A DNA stretch of 64,000 nt from an uncultured Alphaproteobacteria bacterium (GTDB taxonomy: Bacteria; Pseudomonadota; Alphaproteobacteria; HIMB59; GCA-002718135), in contig CACKSN010000002.1 of the NCBI GenBank assembly GCA_902602845.1, positions 1-64,000 of the forward strand. The letters run 5' to 3'. A program made the translations under genes and the position numbers. The notes below the pieces were generated by a model. The model did not search any database, was not told the DNA's origin, and saw nothing but the letters and a program-made list of their open reading frames with translations. How positions within the stretch are numbered: position 1 is the first letter of the stretch; every line of letters begins with the position of its first letter. This document shows, in pieces, positions 51,151 through 62,417 of the stretch.

Positions 51151-52152
51151 ATGAATAACATGCAAGGTAAGTTTCCAAGTACTAGACTTAGACGTAATAG
51201 AATGAAAGAATTTTCTCGTCGTTTAGTTTCTGAAAATACTCTTAGTGTTAATGATTTAATCCTGCCTCTATTTGTATGTGAGGGAAACAAGGTTGATGAT
51301 CCTATCAATTCGATGCCTGGTGTTAGCAGATACTCTATTGATAAACTTTTAAGCAAAGTAGAAAAAGCTGTTAAACTAAAAATTCCTGCTATTGCAATTT
51401 TTCCTCAAATTGAAAGTGGTCTTAAAAATTCTGAGGGAAGTTTAGCTGTAGATGAAAACAATTTGGTGTGCAGATCGATTAAAAGTATAAAAAAAGATTT
51501 TCCAAATATTGGTATTGTATGTGATGTTGCGTTAGATCCTTTTACGGATCATGGACATGATGGTTTGGTTATAAATGACAAAATAGATAATGATAAAACC
51601 TTGGAGGTTTTGGAACGACAAGCTCTAATTCAAGCAAATGCTGGTTGTGATGTAATCGCCCCGTCAGATATGATGGACGGTAGAGTTGGAAGAATAAGAA
51701 GTGCATTAGATTCAAATAATTTAATAGATACCCTTATACTATCTTACGCTGCTAAATATGCTTCAGGTTTTTATGGTCCTTTTAGAGATGCTATAGGCTC
51801 TGGTTCTAATTTAGGTAAAGATGGTAAATTAACATATCAAATGGACCCATCAAATAGTGATGAAGCAATTAGAGAAGTTGGATTAGATATAAGTGAAGGA
51901 GCGGATTTGGTAATGGTTAAACCTGGTATGCCGTATCTTGATATTATTTCTAGGATAAAATCAGAATTTAAAATTCCAACCTTTGCCTATCAAGTATCTG
52001 GTGAATATTCCATGATAAAAGAGTCAATTAATAAAGGTTGGCTTAATGAAAAAGTTATAATGGAATCTCTTTTATCTTTTAAAAGAGCTGGAGCAAATGG
52101 TATACTAACCTACTTTGCATTAGAAGCTGCTGAAAAATTAAAAAATGAATAA
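51151..52152 (+). CDS. hemB: Delta-aminolevulinic acid dehydratase (porphobilinogen synthase)
   Basis: Condenses two 5-aminolevulinate molecules to porphobilinogen in heme synthesis. The 333-residue protein has [15 protein letters not shown] near the start, [15 protein letters not shown] near residue 125, [13 protein letters not shown] near residue 171, and the two active-site Lys in [17 protein letters not shown] (about residue 200) and [11 protein letters not shown] near residue 276. The metal site is of the Asp/Ala-rich magnesium type rather than the three-Cys zinc type. It overlaps hisI by 8 bases. Confidence 0.96.
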   Translation: MNNMQGKFPSTRLRRNRMKEFSRRLVSENTLSVNDLILPLFVCEGNKVDDPINSMPGVSRYSIDKLLSKVEKAVKLKIPAIAIFPQIESGLKNSEGSLAVDENNLVCRSIKSIKKDFPNIGIVCDVALDPFTDHGHDGLVINDKIDNDKTLEVLERQALIQANAGCDVIAPSDMMDGRVGRIRSALDSNNLIDTLILSYAAKYASGFYGPFRDAIGSGSNLGKDGKLTYQMDPSNSDEAIREVGLDISEGADLVMVKPGMPYLDIISRIKSEFKIPTFAYQVSGEYSMIKESINKGWLNEKVIMESLLSFKRAGANGILTYFALEAAEKLKNE

Positions 52153-52618
52153 CATTCAATTTGAAAAAAGAAAATCTATAGAACAAGTTGAGGAGTCAGA
52201 TGAACTTGCTCCAAAATTTGATTCAAATGGTCTAATACCTGTTGTAACAACAGATTTTTCGTCTGGTGAACTACTTATGCAAGGATATATGAATGAAGAG
52301 GCTTTTAAAAAAACCATAAGTTTAGGCGAAGCAGTTTATTTTTCTAGAAGTAGAAATACACTTTGGCATAAGGGCAAAACAAGTGGATTAACTCAGAAGA
52401 TAAAAGAAATAAGAATTGATGATGATCAAGATTGTGTATGGTTAAGAGTTGATGTCATAGGTGGAGCTAGCTGTCATGTGGGATATAGATCATGTTTTTA
52501 TAGAAGTATTCCTTTAGATAATTCTAGCTCTAAAGTTGTTCTTAAATTTGAAGAGAAAGAAAAAGTTTTTGATCCTGAAGAAGTATACAAGAGTGCCCCA
52601 AATCCGACTAAACTATAA
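52145..52618 (+). CDS. hisI: Phosphoribosyl-AMP cyclohydrolase
   Basis: The third step of histidine synthesis: opens the purine ring of phosphoribosyl-AMP. The 157-residue protein has [20 protein letters not shown] near residue 35 (in pieces [15 protein letters not shown] and MNEEA), [19 protein letters not shown] near residue 62, and the metal residues in [11 protein letters not shown] and [11 protein letters not shown] near residue 117. It stands alone, away from other his genes, between hemB and ribA with overlaps of 8 and 1 bases. Confidence 0.94.
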   Translation: MNNIQFEKRKSIEQVEESDELAPKFDSNGLIPVVTTDFSSGELLMQGYMNEEAFKKTISLGEAVYFSRSRNTLWHKGKTSGLTQKIKEIRIDDDQDCVWLRVDVIGGASCHVGYRSCFYRSIPLDNSSSKVVLKFEEKEKVFDPEEVYKSAPNPTKL

Positions 52619-53208
52619 TGTCAGACAAATTAAAGTTTATTGAAACTAGCAAACTTCCAACAGATATTGGAGAGTTCACTGTACATGCCTTTACAGATGA
52701 AAACGAATCTAAAGATCATTTAGCAATATGTATGGGTGACCTGCTTACCGATGAACCAGTTTTATCAAGAATTCATTCGCAATGTATTACAGGAGAATCT
52801 TTTTTTAGTATGAGGTGTGATTGTAGATTTCAACTAACTGAATCATTAAAACAAATTGCTCAAATTGGCAGAGGGGTGATTTTTTATCTTCAACAAGAAG
52901 GAAGAGGCATTGGTCTTTCAAATAAAATTAAAGCATATAGTTTACAAGACAAGGGGCTAGATACAGTTGAAGCTAATCATCAATTAGGCTTCAAAGATGA
53001 TGAGAGAACATACGAAAATATTGCTGGAATGGTAAAATATTTAGCAATCAAAAAATTAGATTTGATGACTAATAATCCAAAAAAAATAAAAGCGCTCGAA
53101 GATATGGGTATCAAAGTAAACCAAAGAATTCCTATTTTCTCAGATACAAATAAATATAATGAAAAATATATCTCAACTAAGAAAAGTAAACTTGGTCATT
53201 TAATCTAA
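52618..53208 (+). CDS. ribA: GTP cyclohydrolase II
   Basis: First step of riboflavin synthesis from GTP. The 196-residue enzyme has the zinc site in SQCITGESFFSMRCDC near residue 54, the GRGVIFYLQQEGRGIGLSNKI segment (in two parts, about residues 83 to 105) and the C-terminal TNNPKKIKALEDMGI near residue 152. It is the stand-alone form, not fused to RibB. Its ATG overlaps the hisI stop (TAATG). Confidence 0.95.
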   Translation: MSDKLKFIETSKLPTDIGEFTVHAFTDENESKDHLAICMGDLLTDEPVLSRIHSQCITGESFFSMRCDCRFQLTESLKQIAQIGRGVIFYLQQEGRGIGLSNKIKAYSLQDKGLDTVEANHQLGFKDDERTYENIAGMVKYLAIKKLDLMTNNPKKIKALEDMGIKVNQRIPIFSDTNKYNEKYISTKKSKLGHLI

Positions 53209-53613
53209 GTGGAAGCAGATAACTTAATAAAAAAACTCAAAATGATTAGTCACCCTGAAGGGGGGTATTATGTTGAAAAATTTAAAAACGATAATGTTAG
53301 TCAAATTTATTACTTATTAAAAAAGAGTGAGAAATCTCATTGGCATCGATTGACAAAAAATGAAATATTACATTTTTATTCTGGAGATCCTCTAGAAGTT
53401 TTTACATCAAGTGATGGAATTGATTATGAAGTTTTTTCTTTAGGGTCAGATCATAATTATATTTATACTGTAACAGCAAACACATGGTTTGCGATGAAAT
53501 CTTCTGGTTCTTTCAGTTTAATTGGGTGCACTGTCGCACCTGCTTTTGATTTTAATGATTTTGAACTCGCACCTGCGACGTGGCGACCTAAAAAATTCAA
53601 AATTGAGTTATAG
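53209..53613 (+). CDS. Cupin protein, DUF985 family
   Basis: A 134-residue single-cupin protein with HPEGGYYVE near residue 15, SHWHRLTKNEILHFYSGDPL near residue 44 (His-x-His and Glu metal ligands), TVTANTWFA near residue 88 and the closing GCTVAPAFDFNDFELA. The start is GTG at 53209, directly after the ribA stop codon, so it is probably co-translated with ribA. DUF985 proteins have no agreed function. The gene ends the hemB-hisI-ribA run. Confidence 0.88.
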   Translation: MEADNLIKKLKMISHPEGGYYVEKFKNDNVSQIYYLLKKSEKSHWHRLTKNEILHFYSGDPLEVFTSSDGIDYEVFSLGSDHNYIYTVTANTWFAMKSSGSFSLIGCTVAPAFDFNDFELAPATWRPKKFKIEL

Positions 53614-53673
53614 TTTTCACTTTTATTTAATTTAAATTCTTTATATATTAGACATAAATAACGGAGGTTCTAA

Positions 53674-55809
<2,136 letters not shown>

Positions 55810-55819
55810 TTCATTTTGA

Positions 55820-55850
55820 AAGAGTGGGTTTAGCCCACTCTTATTTTTTT
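55820..55850 (+). terminator. Intrinsic terminator of katG
   Basis: AAGAGTGGG (55820 to 55828) pairs with CCCACTCTT (55834 to 55842) around a 5-base loop and is followed by TATTTTTTT, 10 bases after the katG stop codon. It is the clearest intrinsic terminator in the window and also lies between katG and the opposing pseudoazurin gene. Confidence 0.92.
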
Positions 55851-55861
55851 ATTAGAATACT

Positions 55862-56305
55862 TTAGTAATTTTTTTCAATTTCTTCAATTAATTGTGCTGC
55901 AAATTTTTTTGTTGGTCCTCGATATTTAAGTTCTTTTATATTCTCTAAATTACTTTTATCGTTTCCAACAATTACAAAACCAACCATTTTCCCTGTTTTA
56001 TGGGGTGAACAAATATAAGCGTATATCCCTGGAATTGTAAAAGTAAATTCAGCATCTTGACTTATTGCTGATTTAAAATCTCCTACTCCTTCAGGAACAC
56101 CACCTTTCATAAATTCAACATTATGACTCTTTTCAACAGACTTCCAAATAATTGTATCACCGACATCTATTGAAGCAATTAATGGTTCATATCTTTGATT
56201 CTTTTTTTCTCCATTAAAGTTGGTCCACATTTCTACCTCAACTGTTTTTGCAAAAACATTAGTTGTAAAAAAAGAAATTAAAAATAAAATAAAATATAAT
56301 CTCAT
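55862..56305 (-). CDS. Pseudoazurin-type copper protein
   Basis: A 147-residue periplasmic cupredoxin with a signal peptide (cleavage after VFA near residue 19). The type-1 copper ligands are complete: His in EKSHNVEFMKGG near residue 64, then Cys, His and Met in YICSPHKTGKMVG near residue 100. Pseudoazurins shuttle electrons, for example to nitrite or nitrous oxide reductases or peroxidases. A C-terminal helical tail (about residues 115 to 147) is longer than usual. The ATG at 56305 begins the signal peptide, 4 bases after the preceding gene. Confidence 0.9.
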   Translation of the reverse strand: MRLYFILFLISFFTTNVFAKTVEVEMWTNFNGEKKNQRYEPLIASIDVGDTIIWKSVEKSHNVEFMKGGVPEGVGDFKSAISQDAEFTFTIPGIYAYICSPHKTGKMVGFVIVGNDKSNLENIKELKYRGPTKKFAAQLIEEIEKNY

Positions 56306-56309
56306 TTTA

Positions 56310-56630
56310 TTATTTTGGCATATTTGTAGCACCAGTTTCTAAAGAAACAATTTTACCATTTTCAATTTTAAAAACAGACATTACTGCCTGAGTATTGCCA
56401 TCATTAAAAGTAACGAATGAATGATGAACAGCTATTTCGTCATTCTCATATACAATTCTATCTTTATCAGAATTTATATCATCAGACATAGCCCAACCAA
56501 CAACATCAGATTTTGATAAAACATTTCCAGATGAATGCATTGTAAATTTAAAGTCATCGTGCAAGATGTCATTCATTTCAGCTTCATTTTTGTCTTTCAT
56601 GGCTTTTTGGTATCTTTCCATTAAACTCAT
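56310..56630 (-). CDS. NTF2/SnoaL-like protein
   Basis: A 106-residue protein with the cone-like NTF2 fold pattern: an N-terminal helix (MERYQKAMKDKNEAEMNDIL), the HDDFKFTMHSSGNVLSKSDVVGWA segment in two strands (about residues 29 to 50) and a closing antiparallel sheet ending FKIENGKIVSLETG. Such proteins bind or transform small molecules, and no catalytic residues stand out. It lies between a 97-residue protein and pseudoazurin with gaps of 18 and 4 bases. Confidence 0.75.
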   Translation of the reverse strand: MSLMERYQKAMKDKNEAEMNDILHDDFKFTMHSSGNVLSKSDVVGWAMSDDINSDKDRIVYENDEIAVHHSFVTFNDGNTQAVMSVFKIENGKIVSLETGATNMPK

Positions 56631-56648
56631 ATCTTTTTCCTTTCTTAA

Positions 56649-56942
56649 CTAACCTGAAAAGTTAGTGACCGCTTCAGAAGTCATTGGTGTCATTACTGTA
56701 GTTTCCACCATAGCACCAGCGTCAATTCTTCTTTGTGTTAATTCTTCATCATTTTTGAAACCCATCATACCCTCAGGTGTAGCAAAATCTATAATGACAG
56801 TTAACTTGTTATCGTTATCTTTTTCAGTTGCTGCAAATATACACGTCATACCATGTTCTTTGAGTTTATGGCCATTGGCTAGAAGCATTTCTTTCCAAGG
56901 CCCAAAACCATTTTTTAAATCTTGCGTTAATTTAACTAACAT
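56649..56942 (-). CDS. Small protein of unknown function, possibly dimeric alpha-beta barrel
   Basis: A 97-residue protein of mixed strands and helices (KLTVIIDFATPEGMMGFKND near residue 49 looks like a ferredoxin-like strand-helix). The ATG at 56942 is chosen because a GGAG Shine-Dalgarno lies 8 bases before it; earlier in-frame starts would overlap the nucleoside permease gene and add a hydrophobic leader. It may belong to the small DUF3764-like group seen in marine bacteria, from memory only. It is first of three genes ending in pseudoazurin. Confidence 0.6.
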   Translation of the reverse strand: MLVKLTQDLKNGFGPWKEMLLANGHKLKEHGMTCIFAATEKDNDNKLTVIIDFATPEGMMGFKNDEELTQRRIDAGAMVETTVMTPMTSEAVTNFSG

Positions 56943-57012
56943 ACTAGCTCCTTTTTTTATTTCTATATATATAATGTTAAAAAGTTTAAAAATTATTAAA
57001 ATGAAACAATAA

Positions 57013-57984
57013 TTATCTTTCTTTAATATAGGGCTGTCCAATTGCATTAGGCGCAATTGCTTTTCCTACAAAACCAGCAAGTAGTACGACTGTTAATACA
57101 TATGGTATTGCTTGTATTAACTGTACTGGTATTTCACCTATCGCTGGTAATTCTACTCCTTGAAGTCGTATTTGAAGAGCATCAGTAAATCCAAATAGTA
57201 AACAAGCAATTAAAGCAGTTTTAGGGTGCCACTTGCCAAATATCATAGCTGCTAAAGCTAAATATCCCCTTCCAGCTGACATCTCTCTAAAGAAATTTGC
57301 ATTAACTGCTGTTGATAGATGTGCGCCTGCAAAAGCAATTAAAACTCCGTTGATTGCTAGCGCTTTATATCTCATCGCAAAAACATTGATACCAGCAGTA
57401 TCAACAGCACTTGGGTTTTCTCCCACTGCTCTTAGTCTTAATCCAAAGCTGGTTTTAAAAACAACCCAAAAAACTAGTGGAACTGAAAGATAGGCTAAGT
57501 AAACAAAAATGTAATGTCCACTTAGTATATCGCTATAAATTGTACCCACTATTGGAACATCTTTTAAACTCTCTGCAAACGGAAGGTTAACTTCTAAAAA
57601 TCGTTGATCCTCATTAAGAGTTGGTGTCAGACCTGCTTGACCAAACCAGGCAGCTGCGAGAGCTGTGGTCAAACCAATTATTAAAATATTAATAGCAACG
57701 CATGATACAACTTGATCACCCTTATAAGTAACAGATGCAAAACCATGTAACATCGATAGACTAACACAAGCAATGATAGCCAGCAAAAGACCAAGCCATG
57801 GATTTCCTAAAAAATAAGAACCAACTGCTGCTACAAAAGCTGCCATTAGCATTTTTCCCTCCAAGCTAAAATCAATGACACCTGATCTTTCAGCAAAAAT
57901 ACCTGCCATAGCTGCAAAAACTAATGGTGTTGATATTCTTAAAGTAGAATTTATTAAGGATGCAATATCAGATAAAAATTCCAT
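57013..57984 (-). CDS. Nucleoside ABC transporter permease, NupQ/YufQ type
   Basis: A 323-residue membrane protein of the branched-chain/ribose permease fold with about nine helices; FAERSGVIDFSLEGKMLMAAF near residue 30 (in parts FAERSGVIDFSLEG and KMLMAAF) is the BMP-system signature. It overlaps the upstream permease by 1 base. The complete set (binding protein, ATPase, two permeases) matches importers for purine and pyrimidine nucleosides, consistent with the salvage genes in this window. Confidence 0.9.
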   Translation of the reverse strand: MEFLSDIASLINSTLRISTPLVFAAMAGIFAERSGVIDFSLEGKMLMAAFVAAVGSYFLGNPWLGLLLAIIACVSLSMLHGFASVTYKGDQVVSCVAINILIIGLTTALAAAWFGQAGLTPTLNEDQRFLEVNLPFAESLKDVPIVGTIYSDILSGHYIFVYLAYLSVPLVFWVVFKTSFGLRLRAVGENPSAVDTAGINVFAMRYKALAINGVLIAFAGAHLSTAVNANFFREMSAGRGYLALAAMIFGKWHPKTALIACLLFGFTDALQIRLQGVELPAIGEIPVQLIQAIPYVLTVVLLAGFVGKAIAPNAIGQPYIKER

Positions 57985-59099
57985 TAAGCATTTGCCTTCA
58001 TGTTTAGTCTATTTACGAAGAAGCTTTCAATTTGTGGTCTAAATAAATTCTCTAGAGCACCACTAAATAAAATAATTACTCCTTGAACAGCTACAAACAT
58101 GTATCTTGTAATGTTTGGCATATCAAATGTTACTTCAGATCCACCTTGGTACAAGATACCAAATAAAAATGCAGCTGGAAAAATTCCTATTGGGTGATTT
58201 CTTCCCATTAACGCAACAGCTATTCCCGTGAAGCCATATCCTGCTGGAAAACCTGCTACTATTTTATGATGAACGCCTAATATTTCATTAACCCCTAATA
58301 ATCCTGCTAAACCTCCAGAAATACACATTGCAATAATTATATTTTTATATGGCGAGATACCTGCATAAATTGCTGCTTGCGTATTGTGGCCAACAGCTCT
58401 CATTTCATAACCCCATCTGGTTTTCCAAACTAAGAACCATACAAAAACAGACGCGGCAATTGCCAACAAAAAAGAAATATTTAAAGGAGAGTATCTTATC
58501 TTGATTCCAAATAGAGCAGCAAAATCTTTAAAACTTGGAAACCATTGCTCCTCTGGTAAAGCAATTGTATGTGGGCCCATTTGTGCCGTGTCTCTTATTA
58601 CATCGACTAATAAGAAAACCATCAGTGATGCGGCTATAAAATTAAACATGATTGTGGTAATTACTACGTGACTACCTCTAGTTGCCTGAAGATATGCGGG
58701 TATAAATGCCCAAGCTGCTCCAAAGACAACAGCGCCGGCGATAGATAATAACCATATTATTGGCACGGGTAAAAAACTAAAATTTATCGCAACTAAAAAA
58801 ACACCAAGTCCACCAATATAGGCTTGGCCCTCTCCACCTATATTGAAAAGCCTACAATGAAATGCGACCGCAAATGCTAAACCGGTAAATACAAAATTTG
58901 TAGTATAATAAAGTGTATAGGCAAAACCTTCAATATAGCCAAAAGAACCATAAATGATTAATCTTACAGCCTCGTAAGGATTTTCTCCTGCAATAAATAT
59001 AAACAAACCTGATACGAGTAATGCTAAGGTTAGATTTACAAGTGGGACAATAAGATTTGAAACCCACCAAGGTACTTTAGATTTATCTACAGGTGCCAT
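57984..59099 (-). CDS. Nucleoside ABC transporter permease, NupP/YufP type
   Basis: A 371-residue partner permease with about ten helices. Signatures are FNIGGEGQAYIGGLG near residue 85 and the EAA-like MRAVGHNTQAAIYAGI near residue 233. It overlaps the ATPase gene by 1 base upstream and the second permease by 1 base downstream, forming one translational unit. Confidence 0.9.
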   Translation of the reverse strand: MAPVDKSKVPWWVSNLIVPLVNLTLALLVSGLFIFIAGENPYEAVRLIIYGSFGYIEGFAYTLYYTTNFVFTGLAFAVAFHCRLFNIGGEGQAYIGGLGVFLVAINFSFLPVPIIWLLSIAGAVVFGAAWAFIPAYLQATRGSHVVITTIMFNFIAASLMVFLLVDVIRDTAQMGPHTIALPEEQWFPSFKDFAALFGIKIRYSPLNISFLLAIAASVFVWFLVWKTRWGYEMRAVGHNTQAAIYAGISPYKNIIIAMCISGGLAGLLGVNEILGVHHKIVAGFPAGYGFTGIAVALMGRNHPIGIFPAAFLFGILYQGGSEVTFDMPNITRYMFVAVQGVIILFSGALENLFRPQIESFFVNRLNMKANA

Positions 59100-60619
59100 T
59101 ATACAACTCCTGCCATCAATAAACCTAATTCACGATCAGTTACATTTTTATTGTCTTTTTCACCAACTATCTTTCCATCAAACATTACAACAATTCTATC
59201 CGACAATGAAAGTACCTCATCTAATTCAACAGATACCAAAAGTATAGCTGCTCCTCTGTCTCTCATGTCTATCAATCTTTGATGAATAAATTCAATTGCA
59301 CCAATGTCTACACCTCTTGTTGGCTGACCAACTAATAATACTTTTGGATTTTCATTAAGTTCTCTGCTTAAGATTATTTTTTGTTGATTTCCACCAGAAA
59401 AATTAGATGTAATTAAGTTTGGCGATTGAGGTCTTACATCATACTCTTCCATAATTTTCTTAGAATGAGAAATTATATCGCTATGATTTAAAACTGATGA
59501 CTTAGAAAAAGGTTGTTGATCGTGGTAACCAAAAATTAAATTTTCATAAGCTTTAAAATCTGTAACTAGACCCATCCTCTGTCTATCCTCAGGAACATGA
59601 GCTAACCCTTTGTCTTTTAACTCTCTTGGATCCAAGAAGTTTTGACTATCCGATACTTTTTTTCCTTCTAAATATATTTCTCCAGACTCAACTTTTCTTA
59701 TACCAGAGAGCGCTTCTAATAATTCTGTTTGTCCATTTCCAGTAACACCCGCTAGACCTAATATCTCTCCAGCACGAATTTCTAAATCAACATTCTTTAC
59801 TCTTGTTACATCTAGATCATCTTTAACTGTAAGATTCTTAACTTTGAATAAAACCTCTCCTGCTTTTAACTGAGATTTATCAAGTCTTAACAACACACTT
59901 CTCCCAACCATCATCTCAGCCAATTGTTCTTTATTTGTGTTTGCTGTTTTTGTATGACCAACCATTTCACCTTGGCGCATCACTGATACTTCACTTGTTA
60001 AATCCATAATTTCAATTAATTTATGAGTAATTAAAACTATAGTTTTACCTTCATCTTTAAGAGATCTTAATATTTTGAATAATTCATCAACCTCTTGAGG
60101 TGTCAAAACACCTGTGGGCTCATCTAATATAAGAATTTCTGCACCTCTGTATAATGATTTTAAAATTTCAACTCTTTGACGAAATCCAACTGATAGATCT
60201 GATATAGTTGAGTTTAGATCAATATTTAGTTTGTAGGTGTCACATAAATTTTTTAAATCTTTTTTGGCTTTTTCTAAATTTTTACCGAATACTAATTCAC
60301 CTTCAAATCCTAAAATAATATTTTCAAGAACTGTAAAATTTTCTACCAGCATAAAATGTTGGTGCACCATACCAATACCATTTGTTATAGAGTCTTTAGG
60401 GGACTTAAGATTTATTTCCTTTCCATTAACTTTGATTGTTCCTGAGTTCGCTTGATAAAGACCAAACACGATACTCATCAACGTTGATTTACCAGCTCCA
60501 TTTTCACCTATAATTCCATGGATTGTTCCTTTGTTAATCTTAAGATTTATATTTTTATTAGCATGAACATGCCCAAAGGATTTATTTATATTTGTTAATT
60601 CTAGGATTGGCGAGACCAT
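59099..60619 (-). CDS. Nucleoside ABC transporter ATPase, duplicated type
   Basis: A 506-residue ATPase with two nucleotide-binding domains. The first has Walker A GENGAGKSTL near residue 38, a signature of the form DLSVGFRQRVEIL and Walker B LILDEPTGVL. The second has a GVTGNGQTEL P-loop near residue 290 and signature FSGGNQQKIILSRE near residue 405. It resembles RbsA/NupO-type ATPases of BMP-family importers. It follows the binding protein by 47 bases. Confidence 0.92.
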   Translation of the reverse strand: MVSPILELTNINKSFGHVHANKNINLKINKGTIHGIIGENGAGKSTLMSIVFGLYQANSGTIKVNGKEINLKSPKDSITNGIGMVHQHFMLVENFTVLENIILGFEGELVFGKNLEKAKKDLKNLCDTYKLNIDLNSTISDLSVGFRQRVEILKSLYRGAEILILDEPTGVLTPQEVDELFKILRSLKDEGKTIVLITHKLIEIMDLTSEVSVMRQGEMVGHTKTANTNKEQLAEMMVGRSVLLRLDKSQLKAGEVLFKVKNLTVKDDLDVTRVKNVDLEIRAGEILGLAGVTGNGQTELLEALSGIRKVESGEIYLEGKKVSDSQNFLDPRELKDKGLAHVPEDRQRMGLVTDFKAYENLIFGYHDQQPFSKSSVLNHSDIISHSKKIMEEYDVRPQSPNLITSNFSGGNQQKIILSRELNENPKVLLVGQPTRGVDIGAIEFIHQRLIDMRDRGAAILLVSVELDEVLSLSDRIVVMFDGKIVGEKDNKNVTDRELGLLMAGVV

Positions 60620-60666
60620 AAAACTTTTAAATCTTAGGTCTCACCAAATGATTTATAATATTGCTA

Positions 60667-61644
60667 CTACTCTTGTGACCAGTCAGCTACTTCCATTGAG
60701 CCACTAACAATTTCAGCTGCTGCTGCTTCTACTGCTGACTCCATTGCAGAAGTTACCATACCATCTGCAGTGGCATATCCTACCATACCTTCAGCCAAAC
60801 CTAGGATATGTATTCCAGCTTCAAACCTTCCCGCCTCTGTCTTTTGTGCTTGCTCAAATATTGTTAAGTCCAGACGCTTTAACATAGATGTAAGCATATT
60901 GCCTGGGTGCATCCAATTTTGATTTGTATCAACACCAATACCCATGATACCTGCATCAGCTGCTGCTTGAAGAACACCAATACCGGTTCCACCTGCTGCT
61001 TGATAAACAACATCGGCACCACCATCAATCTGCGCTTTTGTTAATTCGGCGCCCTTAGTTGGATTGTTCCAAGCTTCTGGAGTTGTACCAGTCATGTTAG
61101 CTAAAACAGTAATGTTAGGATTAACATACTGCGCCCCTTGTTCGTATCCACCTTGGAACTTTCTAATTAATGGAATATCCATTCCACCAACAAATCCAAT
61201 TGTTCCGCTTTCAGACGCCATAGCTGCAATCATACCAACTAAAAATGAGCCCTCATGTTCTTTATAACAAGCTTGATAAATATTACTTGCCGGATCATCT
61301 ACCCAACAAACATCAACTGCAACAAAATTTATGTCAGGATAGTCTGGAGCCACTGCTGCTACAGCATCAGCTTGAGCAAATCCCATTGCTACGATTAATG
61401 ACGCACCTCTATCTGCAATTTTACGCATACCTTGTTCAATTTGCGTATTATTAGAGGCTTCAAATTCAACCATGTCCCAACCAAGTTCATTTTGAACTCT
61501 TAGCGCACTTTCATATGCTAATTCGTTAAATGATTTATCGAACTTACCTCCAGAATCATAAACAACTCCGATTTTGTTTGCAAACGCACTTGAAGAAAAT
61601 ACAAGAGCGAAAGAAACAGTAAAAATACTTAAAATTTTCTTCAT
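60667..61644 (-). CDS. BMP-family nucleoside-binding lipoprotein-like protein
   Basis: A 325-residue periplasmic binding protein with a signal peptide ending SSAFA near residue 22. It lacks a lipobox Cys, so it is soluble rather than lipid-anchored as in Gram-positives. BMP features are KIGVVYDSGGKFDKSFNELAY in the first 45 residues (IGVVYDSGGKFDKSFNE), GFVGGMDIPLIRKFQGGYEQG (core GGMDIPLIRKF) near residue 150, and QAAGGTGIGVLQAA near residue 215. It is first in the nucleoside importer operon; an AGGGGGA Shine-Dalgarno and a TATAAT -10 lie upstream. Confidence 0.92.
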   Translation of the reverse strand: MKKILSIFTVSFALVFSSSAFANKIGVVYDSGGKFDKSFNELAYESALRVQNELGWDMVEFEASNNTQIEQGMRKIADRGASLIVAMGFAQADAVAAVAPDYPDINFVAVDVCWVDDPASNIYQACYKEHEGSFLVGMIAAMASESGTIGFVGGMDIPLIRKFQGGYEQGAQYVNPNITVLANMTGTTPEAWNNPTKGAELTKAQIDGGADVVYQAAGGTGIGVLQAAADAGIMGIGVDTNQNWMHPGNMLTSMLKRLDLTIFEQAQKTEAGRFEAGIHILGLAEGMVGYATADGMVTSAMESAVEAAAAEIVSGSMEVADWSQE

Positions 61645-61668
61645 ATCAAAAATCCCCCTTAAATATGA

Positions 61669-61704
61669 ATTATAGATATCCCATTGATAACATTTTCTTG
61701 ATAA
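61669..61704 (-). promoter_or_regulatory. Promoter region of the nucleoside importer operon
   Basis: On the minus strand a perfect TATAAT (61674 to 61669) lies 24 bases before the binding-protein ATG, with an AAGGGGG Shine-Dalgarno between. Two copies of TTATCAA (61704 to 61698 and 61690 to 61684), 14 bases apart, flank the -35 position and may be a regulator-binding repeat. No -35 consensus is evident, as expected for an activated promoter. Confidence 0.5.
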
Positions 61705-61761
61705 AAAAATGCATTAAAAAATAAGATAATAGATAAATAATATGATTTTTTATGGATAACT

Positions 61762-62382
61762 TCAAGTTCCCATGTACCTATCGCCTGCGTCACCTAGGCC
61801 TGGTACAATGAACTTATTTTTATTCAGCTTAGCATCGATATTACACGTAAATATATGAATACCTTTTTGCTTTTTTTGGATATTTTTAATACCCTCGGGA
61901 GCAGCAAGTAAAGACACCAAAAATATATCTTTAATATTAACACCTTTATTTTTAATTAAATTGATTGCAGCAATTGAAGAATTGCCTGTGGCCAACATTG
62001 GGTCTAAGATCAGCACTTTCTTATTTTTAACTCTAGGCAGTTTAAACAGATATTCTACAGGCTCATAAGTTTGTTCGTCACGGTATAAACCAATATGACC
62101 TTTTTCAGCTTCTGGTAAAAACTTTGCAAAGCCCTCAAGCAGCCCTAAACCAGCGCGTAGAATTGGCACTAAGATAATTGGTTGACCTAGGTCTGTTCCG
62201 CTCATTTTTTTTAGCGGGGTTTCAATTGTTTGTTTTTTAAATGCTACGTATTGTAGGACATCAGCAGCGATAAGGTAACTAATTTCATTCATAGTTTGTC
62301 TAAAAACAGTATTTGATGTTTTTTTATTTCGTAAAATTGTTAATTTGTATTGAACGAATGGTGATTTAATTACTGTAATCAT
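61762..62382 (-). CDS. upp: Uracil phosphoribosyltransferase
   Basis: A 206-residue salvage enzyme making UMP from uracil and PRPP. Signatures: ILVPILRAGLGLLEG near residue 67, the PRPP loop LILDPMLATGNSS near residue 124 and the C-terminal PGLGDAGDRYMGT that closes the uracil site. It lies upstream of the nucleoside importer on the same strand (117-base gap), matching its role in using imported pyrimidines. Confidence 0.96.
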   Translation of the reverse strand: MITVIKSPFVQYKLTILRNKKTSNTVFRQTMNEISYLIAADVLQYVAFKKQTIETPLKKMSGTDLGQPIILVPILRAGLGLLEGFAKFLPEAEKGHIGLYRDEQTYEPVEYLFKLPRVKNKKVLILDPMLATGNSSIAAINLIKNKGVNIKDIFLVSLLAAPEGIKNIQKKQKGIHIFTCNIDAKLNKNKFIVPGLGDAGDRYMGT

Positions 62383-62417
62383 ATACGATTACATATATAG
62401 AAATCTCACTAAGAGCA

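Noticed and set aside
56943..57056. Longer N-terminus for the 97-residue protein
   Set aside because: It would overlap the nucleoside permease gene and has no Shine-Dalgarno, whereas the ATG at 56942 has GGAG.
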